From the NCBI GenBank assembly GCA_946409475.1, contig CAMJWQ010000101.1:1-10003 (forward strand): 10,003 bases of DNA. The letters run 5' to 3'. Under the pieces are notes generated by a model. The model saw only the letters and a list, made by a program, of their open reading frames with translations, did not search any database and was not told the DNA's origin. The first letter of the stretch is position 1; the number at the start of each line of letters is the position of its first letter. The stretch is from an uncultured Lachnospiraceae bacterium (lineage in GTDB: Bacteria; Bacillota; Clostridia; Lachnospirales; Lachnospiraceae). Made by a program: the position numbers and the translations under genes. Positions 1-6,126 of this stretch are shown here, piece by piece.

Positions 1-85
1 GTGTTATTTAATCCATGATGAAAAATTGATATATTCAATACATAAAACAGATTCACGATAAATCTAAAAATGAAAGGCTGTAAAA

Positions 86-175
86 ATGAAATATGAAAAA
101 AATAAAAAACAAGTTTTAGAAGCAATTTTAGAGGCTGTTGATCAAGGATTAATCAAAGCAGATCAGGCAGTATAA
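86..175 (+). CDS. Possible 29-residue small peptide, function unknown
   Basis: An ATG reading frame of 29 codons ends in TAA 33 bases before the start chosen for the phosphotransacetylase-family gene. An AAAGG at 73-77 lies 8 bases before the ATG, an acceptable but not strong ribosome binding site. The predicted peptide (MKYEKNKKQVLEAILEAVDQ, then nine more residues) is a lysine-rich start followed by a likely amphipathic helix. It has no cysteine, no membrane segment and no family I recognise. It could be a real small protein, a translated leader of the following gene, or chance in AT-rich DNA. In-frame stops at 59-61, 65-67 and 71-73 show it is not the tail of a longer gene. Confidence 0.3.
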   Translation: MKYEKNKKQVLEAILEAVDQGLIKADQAV

Positions 176-208
176 AATTTATAAAAACCAGAGAGGATGA
201 TATTTCGA

Positions 209-1219
209 ATGAATTTGTTAGATCAGATTTATAGGAAAGCTAAAGAAAATCCTCAGAGAGTCGCTTTTCCGGAAGCAACTAATGAAAAAATGATGCAGGC
301 TGCTTATGAGACAGGGAAAGAGGGCTTTATTAAACCAATTCTTGTTGGAGATGAAGAGGAATTAGAAGCTTTATGCAAAGAACGAGGATATGAAACAGAT
401 GTATTTACAATTATCGATATCCATAAAGAAGCATATAAAAAGAAATTAATTGATACCTATGTAACACTTCCAGGTGTACTTCTGAAAGAGAAAGCGCTTG
501 GAAGACGTATGGAAAATCCATTGTACTATGCCATGGTTATGCAGGCTGTTGAAGATGCTGACGTTACATTTGCTGGTATTGATAATACAACTGGAGATGT
601 ACTGTTAGCCGGACAGATGATTATCGGATTACAGCCAGGAATCAGTACGATTTCCAGTATTGGTCTTTGTGATATTCCAGGATTTGAAGGAAGCGAAGGT
701 TCTTTGCTTGCAGTAGGTGATAGTGCCGTATGCACAAATCCTACCGCGGAACAGCTTGCAGATATTGCAATTTCTGCTTGTGACACAGTAAAGGACTTAC
801 TTGACTGGAATCCCAGATGCGCTATGATCAGTTATTCTACACTTGGCAGTGGACAGGGCGAATTAATCGATAAAGTTGTGGAAGCATGTCATATTGCTCA
901 GGAGAAGAGACCTGGCTTAAAAATCGATGGCGAATTTCAGCTTGATGCAGCAATTAGACCAGAAGTGGCTGAAAAGAAAGTCAAGAGAGAAAGTGAAGTG
1001 GCTGGTAAAGCAAATGTATTGATCTGGCCTGACTTAAACGTAGGTAATACCTCTGTAAAATTAATCCAGATACTTGGTCATGCAAATGCATATGGCCCAA
1101 TGCTTCAGGGATTTAACAAAGTGGTATGTGACTGCTCAAGAGGGGCACCTGTTTCCGAAATCAAAGGAAATATTGTCATTAGTGCAGTTCGTGCAGCCGG
1201 TAGTAAAATAAAAAAATAG
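209..1219 (+). CDS. Phosphate acetyl/acyltransferase family protein with divergent CoA-site residues
   Basis: Phosphotransacetylases interconvert acyl-CoA plus phosphate with acyl phosphate plus CoA in the cytosol, usually beside acetate kinase. The 336 residues match the family's single-domain length. Family landmarks, numbered from the start at 209, are AFPEA (19-23), the TT-D stretch (127-130), SYST (208-211), DGE/DAA (240-247), WPDLN-GN (273-280), AYGP-LQG (294-301) and SRG (310-312). I chose ATG 209 rather than ATG 197 because GAGAGG (191-196) abuts the earlier ATG with no spacing, and relatives begin near MNLLDQI; the 12-base spacing is somewhat long. Aligned by eye to the Methanosarcina thermophila enzyme, Ser309 and Arg310 are kept (S310, R311), Asp316 becomes Glu317, and Arg87, Arg133 and Arg287 become non-arginine residues (about L87, L133, I288). 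The family call is firm; acetyl-CoA as substrate is not. No acetate kinase is in view. A hairpin terminator follows directly. Confidence 0.85.
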   Translation: MNLLDQIYRKAKENPQRVAFPEATNEKMMQAAYETGKEGFIKPILVGDEEELEALCKERGYETDVFTIIDIHKEAYKKKLIDTYVTLPGVLLKEKALGRRMENPLYYAMVMQAVEDADVTFAGIDNTTGDVLLAGQMIIGLQPGISTISSIGLCDIPGFEGSEGSLLAVGDSAVCTNPTAEQLADIAISACDTVKDLLDWNPRCAMISYSTLGSGQGELIDKVVEACHIAQEKRPGLKIDGEFQLDAAIRPEVAEKKVKRESEVAGKANVLIWPDLNVGNTSVKLIQILGHANAYGPMLQGFNKVVCDCSRGAPVSEIKGNIVISAVRAAGSKIKK

Positions 1220-1222
1220 CCT

Positions 1223-1267
1223 AAAATTTAAGATCTTGAAAATATGATGCACAAGGTCTTAAATTTT
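1223..1267 (+). terminator. Rho-independent terminator after the phosphotransacetylase-family gene
   Basis: A 16-base arm (1223-1238) pairs with 1252-1267 around a 13-base loop. Pairing is complete with one G-U wobble. It begins 3 bases after the TAG stop. The stem is AT-rich and ends in four T, so it is a plausible but not strong terminator. It separates this gene from the phosphopantetheinyl transferase, which probably has its own promoter in 1268-1348; I could not assign one with confidence there. Confidence 0.65.
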
Positions 1268-1348
1268 ATATGAGTGTAATCAGAATGAAATAGTGTTTTT
1301 TAAGAAGCATGATTTATTAAGTAAGAGTTACTACTTCGGAGTGAGCGC

Positions 1349-1975
1349 ATGAAATTAGTAAAAATTATAATTGCAAATATCCATCATTTTAAATACAATC
1401 CTGAACAGATTCTTTCACAGATCGCACCATGCTACGTGAAAAAGTATAAAAGTACAACGATACAGACATCTGCCAGGCAAGAACTGGTGTCTGGCCTGCT
1501 ACTGAAGCAGTATCTGGGAATTGAAAGAGATAATCAGATTACATACAATGCGTATAATAAACCTTTGCTGGTATCAGAAAATAAATATTATAACATCTCT
1601 CACAGCGGTGATTATGTTGTACTTGCAATTGCCGATTGTAACGTTGGTATTGATGTAGAAAAAATCAGAAAATACCACGAGCCGACCGTTAATAAGGTGT
1701 TTAGCACAAAGCAGAAAGAACAATTACTCAAAATAGACGGTGAAAAAAAGGATGAAATGTTTACAAAAATATGGACAGAGTATGAGGCAGCGCTGAAGTT
1801 GAAAGGTACTGGATTTGGTGAAGAATGGGACAAGGGAAAAAAATCAGTATACAATTGCAGTATATATACCTTTAAAAAAGAGGATTATTTCATAACATGT
1901 GCCACGGAGAAAAAAACTTCTATTGTGACAAAAAACTGCATACTAAATCCTCTTAGTATGCAGTTTTTTATATGA
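1349..1975 (+). CDS. 4'-phosphopantetheinyl transferase superfamily protein (Sfp/AcpT type)
   Basis: This enzyme class moves the 4'-phosphopantetheine arm of coenzyme A onto a serine of an acyl or peptidyl carrier protein. The 208 residues fit the Sfp-like group. Visible motifs are NKPLL (70-74), NISHSG (82-87), GIDVEKI (100-106, with the Mg-binding pair D102 and E104) and WTEYEAALK (142-150, with E146 and K150). The usual WTxKEA motif carries Tyr at 145 in place of Lys, a departure at a residue near the CoA site in Sfp. The start has GGAGTG (1338-1343) 5 bases upstream. The final 15 or so codons run through a terminator hairpin and the TGA lies just beyond it, so the C-terminal tail is dictated by RNA structure and probably not conserved. 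No carrier protein, NRPS or PKS gene is in the window, so its partner is unknown. Confidence 0.88.
   Translation: MKLVKIIIANIHHFKYNPEQILSQIAPCYVKKYKSTTIQTSARQELVSGLLLKQYLGIERDNQITYNAYNKPLLVSENKYYNISHSGDYVVLAIADCNVGIDVEKIRKYHEPTVNKVFSTKQKEQLLKIDGEKKDEMFTKIWTEYEAALKLKGTGFGEEWDKGKKSVYNCSIYTFKKEDYFITCATEKKTSIVTKNCILNPLSMQFFI
1930..1969. terminator. Bidirectional terminator shared by convergent genes
   Basis: A perfect 16-base inverted repeat (arms 1930-1945 and 1954-1969, loop AATCCTCT) has six A at its left edge and six T at its right edge. It can therefore end transcription in both directions: the phosphopantetheinyl transferase gene from the left and the symporter operon from the right. The left-hand gene's reading frame runs through the whole hairpin and stops at 1973-1975. 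The right-hand gene's stop is at 1999-2001. Confidence 0.9.
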
Positions 1976-1998
1976 ACTGATCTAATGGTTACTAATGA

Positions 1999-3360
1999 TT
2001 ATTTTCCTTCTCCCGCTCTTTTGGCATCTAAGGCTTCTCTGATTTCTTTATTTTTCTTTTCTGTCATTGGATAAAGCGCCCATGGAATCAAAGCTGCCAA
2101 GAACAAAAGCCCCATAACCAAATTAACCGTTAAGTTAATACCATGCAATGACTGTGCCGTTTGTTCCTGGTTTGCCATATAACCAAAGCCTGCCATAATC
2201 AGAAGCCCTAAGGATGTACCAAAGGCACTGCCAAATTTAGTTGCAAGAGATACAAATGCATAAGAAATACCATCAGAGCGGACTCCTGTCGTATACTCCT
2301 GATAATCGATACATTCCGGAACGCTTCCCATGAAGAAGGGGGTACCGAACTGGAAGAGACCATATACCGCCGATAAAACAATAATTACTGTGGCATTGGA
2401 GGAGGGTGCCAAATATAATGCAACTAATGCCAGTCCGCTGCCCGTAAGACTGATCATACCAAGTGTTTTCTTGGAAATATAATTTACTAATTTTCTTGTT
2501 AAAAAAATGGAAATTGCTGCACAGATGGTAGGAGCCATCATTAATAAGGCAATCAAATCATAACGTCCCATGCAATAAATAAAATAATAAATGGCAAGAC
2601 CTATGCGTCCAAACATACCTGTCATATAGATTAACATGGTAAAGAAAATAATAACAAGAGGTTTGTTGGTTAATACCACCTTAAAGGATTTCCAGAGTGA
2701 AACCTTCTCGTCTGCATCTACGGGCATTACCACTTCTTTACAGCATTTGAAAAGTAAGAAAAATAATGGTAAGGAGCAGATTGCAAAAAATGCTGTTGTC
2801 ATGGTATAGCCGTGTCCTGTCGCCGTATCTGACTGACTGAATTTTAAGATTAAAGGCATGGATACCGCACTTAAAAAGCAGGAACCTAAATTTGTTCCTA
2901 TCATTCTCCAGGAGTTCAATTCCACACGTTCCTGGGAATCTGTTGACATTACGGTACCAAGTGAACCGTAGCTTAAGTTAACAACTGTGTATAACATTCC
3001 TAATGCTATGTAGGATACGGATGCCCAGATAACTCCCGCCGTTCCGTTACCAAATGGTGCCGTAAAAGCTAATACGTTAAATAATGCTAAAAATGGAGCG
3101 CCAAATAGGATATAGGGACGGAAACGTCCCCATTTTGAACGGGTACGTTCTGCAATTGCTCCAAACATAGGATCATTGATACCATCCCAGATACGGGCAA
3201 TCAGCATAATGGCACTGGCGATTGCGGGAGCCAGGCCTACAATATCCGTATAATAGATTGATAAATAATTTCCTGCAAATGTCCAAACCAGCTGGCTGGC
3301 AAAATCACCAAGGCCATAGGCAACCTTAGTTCCTAAGGAAAGTTTTTTCTTCTCCGTCAT
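1999..3360 (-). CDS. GPH-family (MelB-like) sugar/glycoside:cation symporter
   Basis: A 453-residue inner-membrane transporter of the glycoside-pentoside-hexuronide:cation symporter family within the MFS fold, with about 12 hydrophobic segments. The signature ARIWDGINDPMFG (55-67) holds R56, D59 and D63; the two Asp correspond to the cation-binding pair of MelB. It is followed by RTRSKWGRFRPY (72-83), the family's loop 2-3 motif. A central cytoplasmic loop leads into NKPL, and late in the protein D-QEYTTGVRSDG and ATKFGSAFG match the conserved C-terminal half. Substrates in this family are usually glycosides, oligosaccharides or uronides, but it also includes carriers of glycosylated or non-sugar compounds, so the cargo is not deduced. 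GGGGGAAA lies about 6 bases before the ATG. It is the last gene of a three-gene operon, 33 bases after the iron-sulfur flavoprotein, which implies that the carrier imports that pair's substrate. Confidence 0.9.
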   Translation of the reverse strand: MTEKKKLSLGTKVAYGLGDFASQLVWTFAGNYLSIYYTDIVGLAPAIASAIMLIARIWDGINDPMFGAIAERTRSKWGRFRPYILFGAPFLALFNVLAFTAPFGNGTAGVIWASVSYIALGMLYTVVNLSYGSLGTVMSTDSQERVELNSWRMIGTNLGSCFLSAVSMPLILKFSQSDTATGHGYTMTTAFFAICSLPLFFLLFKCCKEVVMPVDADEKVSLWKSFKVVLTNKPLVIIFFTMLIYMTGMFGRIGLAIYYFIYCMGRYDLIALLMMAPTICAAISIFLTRKLVNYISKKTLGMISLTGSGLALVALYLAPSSNATVIIVLSAVYGLFQFGTPFFMGSVPECIDYQEYTTGVRSDGISYAFVSLATKFGSAFGTSLGLLIMAGFGYMANQEQTAQSLHGINLTVNLVMGLLFLAALIPWALYPMTEKKNKEIREALDAKRAGEGK

Positions 3361-3393
3361 TTTTTGTTTCCCCCAAATTATAATGTTTTTTTC

Positions 3394-4365
3394 TTATGTA
3401 TGAATATATTCATCAAATTTTTTGAACTTCTCCATCAATTGCGGTAATTTATCATTCGCCGACTGGATTTTTGGCCCGCAGACGGAACCAAAGCTCTGAA
3501 TTTCTGCCGTATGCTCACGTAACCCCTTAAATGTCCCTCTTGCTCTTTCCTGCTGCTCCTTTGGAAAATCTACTTTTAATTTATCTCCTTCTATGGAAAT
3601 TTTACCTTCAATTCCACAAATCGGACATTCCACTGTTGTCGTTCCATTCACCATTAATAAATCCTGATGACAGACGGGGCAGGTTCCTTCCGGTCCATAC
3701 CATTCCATGTCCTTATCATCTTTAAAAAATGCTTCTGCTGTCTGTTTTCCCATCTCATGTACTCTTGCCATCAGGTCATCATCCAATACCGGAATCCCAA
3801 CATGGCCCATACCATGCGCATCAAAATTTCCAACTACTTTCATCATTGCCGGAAATCCAAATAAATGCATGGTTGCACATCCCATCGATACCCAGTTTTT
3901 CGTAACTGCTCCGCCAACTGAAATGTACGATACGGTACGTCTTTTTAACCGTTCCTGCGGGTATGCATCCGGATCTCCCGGCATCTCACCGGTTCTTCTC
4001 TTATCCAATACCCAGTTAATTGCGGATACGTCATGTCTGCAGGAAAAACGGTCAACTACATTTTTGAACTGGCCGACCGGCTGTAATACATATACCGGTG
4101 CCCCTACAATAATGCAATCTGCTTCACGGACCGCATTTTCCACCATCTGCATATCATCCTTTATGATACAGTCATTATCGCCTCCCTTTTCCAAATTTGT
4201 TGAACAAGCTCCACATCCGATACAGCGGTCAATTTTCAGACGATTGGTATTAATGAATGTTACCTCTGCATCTTTTGCTCCTTCTTTGGCTCCATACAAG
4301 GCTTCCATCACTAACATATCCGTATTGCCCAGATGCCGCCCAAAGGATAATCCTAAAATCTTCAT
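3394..4365 (-). CDS. Iron-sulfur flavoprotein, flavodoxin-like NAD(P)H:FMN oxidoreductase with zinc ribbon
   Basis: A 323-residue cytosolic protein. The N-terminal flavodoxin-like domain begins MKILGLSFGRHLGNTD; the SxGRxxGNT loop binds FMN phosphate and GAPVYVLQPVGQFKNVVDR (88-106) is the flavin-side motif of this family. A compact cysteine cluster, C48-x2-C51-x2-C54-x11-C66, matches the 4Fe-4S site inserted into iron-sulfur flavoproteins, with a longer last gap than the archaeal type. A C-terminal zinc-ribbon-like pair CPVC (229-232) and CPIC (247-250) follows, making it longer than simple members (about 190-250 residues). AGGGAGG lies 6 bases before the ATG. It sits 44 bases after the FAD oxidoreductase, so a role as its electron donor or acceptor is a reasonable inference. 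The zinc ribbon might bind a partner or be a second metal site such as a rubredoxin-like iron; the sequence does not decide. Confidence 0.85.
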   Translation of the reverse strand: MKILGLSFGRHLGNTDMLVMEALYGAKEGAKDAEVTFINTNRLKIDRCIGCGACSTNLEKGGDNDCIIKDDMQMVENAVREADCIIVGAPVYVLQPVGQFKNVVDRFSCRHDVSAINWVLDKRRTGEMPGDPDAYPQERLKRRTVSYISVGGAVTKNWVSMGCATMHLFGFPAMMKVVGNFDAHGMGHVGIPVLDDDLMARVHEMGKQTAEAFFKDDKDMEWYGPEGTCPVCHQDLLMVNGTTTVECPICGIEGKISIEGDKLKVDFPKEQQERARGTFKGLREHTAEIQSFGSVCGPKIQSANDKLPQLMEKFKKFDEYIHT

Positions 4366-4409
4366 CTTTTTCCTCCCTTTCCAACGAATGATTCTATAAT
4401 AATTTTCTT

Positions 4410-5855
4410 TTACTCTTCCACATATTCAGCAGCCGACATACCCGCAATACGTCCTGTATTAACGGCATATCCCATAGAATTTCCCGGTAATAAGAACATA
4501 TAACTGTCATCATAAATATTACAGGAATCAGCTCCCGCCGCATATAAGCCCGGGACGGGTTCAAAGTCTTTATCACAGGCTTCACAATTTTCATTGATAC
4601 GAATTCCGCCAACCGTACCATATCCGCCCGCACGGACCTGCGCCGCATAAAAGGGACCTTTACTAAGTGGTCTCAAATACTTTTTCTCCTTGAAGAATTC
4701 TTCATCTACACCCTCACAGTAATCATTATATTCATCCACGGTATCAACTAAAGCATCCGGATGAATGCCCATCCTTTCCGCTAATTGTTCTACGGTATCC
4801 GCTATATAAAATGCCGGATTTCCATTATCCTGTGCCAGCTCAATTCCTTCATAAAAATCCGATACGTCAGGATTGGTACGTACCAGGCTGACATTATCCA
4901 CTCCGTTACGAACATAATATTTTACAATAGAAGAGTCTACGATACTGAAGCAGACCTTATCTTTTTGATGAGAGACCACATTGGCCAGATAGGTTACATT
5001 TTGCATATAATCTTCATTCATCACACGTTTGCCATGTTTATTTACTAACAGATTGGGCTGGCCAAATACATTTGCCACACTGCCCGGAAGCTCATCCGTA
5101 CCTTCGATACTGGCTGCCATTTCAATTCTGACAGGAAGCTTATCTGCTCCTGCCTCCCAGGCCATCCTTAATCCCTCTCCCATTAATCCGGGAATGGCAA
5201 AGCTGAAAAGGTCTTTTCCATGAGTAAAGCCGGTTTCTTCTTTAATCAATTCTTTATTAGAACCGGCTCCGCCGGTTGCTATAATGGCGGCTTTGCATTT
5301 GATCGTGATCTCTTCCCCATTTTTATCTGTTGCTAATACCCCGGCAACCTTTCCGTCTTCCATGATGATTTTCTTCACCGGCGTTTCCAACAAAAAAGTC
5401 ACCCCTAACTCCTGTGCTTTTGCATAAAGTGCTTTATTCATAAAGGATGCGGCTCTTGGTCCGATTCCTGTATCTGTTTTCACAATATGCCAGGTCGCTT
5501 CTGATTTCGGAAAATAACGAAATGCTCCTTCAAACTCAACCCCCATATCTTCCAACCATTCGATTGTATCAGCCGACTGTTCAAAATATTTCTTGATCAG
5601 TCTTGCATCCACATTGTAATGCGTATATTCCATAAACATGTGGAATGCCTTTTCAACACTGATATCAATCATTTGCTGCTTCTGATATTTTGTTCCGATC
5701 CCCAGCGGTCCCATCCCCATATTGGCTGCTCCGCCAACTGCGGCTGCTTTTTCACATACGATTACCTCCGCTCCATCCTCAGCGGCCTGAACGGCTGCCG
5801 AAAGACCGGCCGGACCGGCGGCAATTACTACAACTTGTGTTTTATATTCCTTCAT
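4410..5855 (-). CDS. FAD-dependent oxidoreductase, fumarate reductase/urocanate reductase-like (FAD_binding_2)
   Basis: A 481-residue soluble flavoprotein without signal peptide, heme-binding CxxCH or covalent-FMN domain. The N-terminal dinucleotide fold reads VVVIAAGPAGLSAA (8-21) with the FAD-ribose Glu at E35; the first Gly of GxGxxG is Ala12. Further landmarks are GGAANMG (41-47), IIATGGAGSN (191-200), KHGKRVMNED (273-282), GTVGGIRIN (413-421) and the C-terminal FAD motif PVPGLYAAGAD through NSMGYAVNTGRIAG (434-471). Fumarate reductases have an acid-catalyst Arg shortly after the NE motif and a His before the TxGG motif. Here these regions read NEDYMQNV and GGYGTVGG, so fumarate is unlikely. 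The family reduces activated C=C bonds or desaturates next to ketones (urocanate, steroids, cinnamates); the substrate here is unknown. GGAGTGGG (5862-5869) sits 6 bases before the ATG. It leads the operon with the iron-sulfur flavoprotein and symporter. Confidence 0.87.
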   Translation of the reverse strand: MKEYKTQVVVIAAGPAGLSAAVQAAEDGAEVIVCEKAAAVGGAANMGMGPLGIGTKYQKQQMIDISVEKAFHMFMEYTHYNVDARLIKKYFEQSADTIEWLEDMGVEFEGAFRYFPKSEATWHIVKTDTGIGPRAASFMNKALYAKAQELGVTFLLETPVKKIIMEDGKVAGVLATDKNGEEITIKCKAAIIATGGAGSNKELIKEETGFTHGKDLFSFAIPGLMGEGLRMAWEAGADKLPVRIEMAASIEGTDELPGSVANVFGQPNLLVNKHGKRVMNEDYMQNVTYLANVVSHQKDKVCFSIVDSSIVKYYVRNGVDNVSLVRTNPDVSDFYEGIELAQDNGNPAFYIADTVEQLAERMGIHPDALVDTVDEYNDYCEGVDEEFFKEKKYLRPLSKGPFYAAQVRAGGYGTVGGIRINENCEACDKDFEPVPGLYAAGADSCNIYDDSYMFLLPGNSMGYAVNTGRIAGMSAAEYVEE

Positions 5856-5861
5856 CTCTTA

Positions 5862-5901
5862 CCCACTCCAGTCATTTGCTTTATTAACTGGTCTTATTAT
5901 A
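5862..5901 (-). promoter_or_regulatory. Candidate promoter -10 and ribosome binding site of the FAD oxidoreductase operon
   Basis: On the minus strand a perfect TATAAT lies at 5901-5896, predicting a transcript start near 5889 and a leader of about 34 bases that carries GGAGTGGG (5869-5862). At the proper 17-base distance upstream the hexamer is TATGAG (5924-5919), a poor -35. A TTGATA lies further up at 5940-5935 but would pair only with a weak TATATC. A good -10 without a -35 is typical of activator-dependent promoters, which fits control by the neighbouring AraC-type protein. This is inference. Confidence 0.4.
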
Positions 5902-6050
5902 ATTGTAAAAGAGATATACTCATACTTTCTTTTATATCAAAAAAAACAGCGTTTTTGCCCTGGAATTCGCCCTCTTTCTTTCTCATGTCAAAAAAGCAGA
6001 TATTATTTTTGTTCCTTAAAAACAGGAAGCAGTTACATACTCTAATATAG
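5902..6050. other. Intergenic region upstream of the FAD oxidoreductase operon
   Basis: About 150 bases between the operon's predicted -10 and the terminator hairpin of the regulator gene, with no credible gene on either strand. It holds A/T runs, a short A5C-AGC-GT5 palindrome (5942-5956), and an 11-base element at 5922-5932 that is repeated in the regulator's own promoter. It is the natural place for activator binding sites of the three-gene operon, but I see no clear pair of direct repeats. Confidence 0.4.
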
Positions 6051-6088
6051 GTAAGGGCAGAACCTCTCTTAATAGGCTCTGCCCTTAC
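6051..6088 (-). terminator. Hairpin terminator after the AraC-GH39 regulator gene
   Basis: Arms of 14 bases (6051-6064 and 6075-6088) enclose a 10-base loop. In minus-strand RNA all positions pair with one G-U wobble; in plus-strand RNA the same position would be an A-C mismatch, which favours use on the minus strand. It begins 39 bases after the regulator's stop. The following bases form no proper U-run, so termination may be partial and some read-through into the FAD oxidoreductase operon is possible. Confidence 0.55.
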
Positions 6089-6126
6089 AAATTATTTCAG
6101 ATATTTTATTTTCCATTTTTATTAAT

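Noticed and set aside
2..61. Open frame at the left edge ending in TAA at 59-61
   Set aside because: Only 19 codons are visible and no motif can be read; it might be the tail of an upstream gene but cannot be supported.
3707..4399. 230-codon plus-strand frame opposite the iron-sulfur flavoprotein gene
   Set aside because: Lies antisense to a gene with clear flavin and cysteine motifs and good ribosome binding site; its own translation shows no family signature and no ribosome binding site fits.
4394..4648. 84-codon minus-strand frame overlapping the end of the FAD oxidoreductase
   Set aside because: Off-frame reading of the conserved C-terminal FAD motif of the real gene; no independent start signal.
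4410..5855. Calling the FAD enzyme a fumarate reductase
   Set aside because: The catalytic Arg after the NE motif and the His before TxGG are not found, and there is no heme or covalent-FMN domain.
5619..6050. 143-codon plus-strand frame spanning the FAD oxidoreductase start and the upstream gap
   Set aside because: Mostly antisense to the flavoenzyme N-terminus, low-complexity Phe/Leu-rich tail from A/T runs, no recognisable domain.
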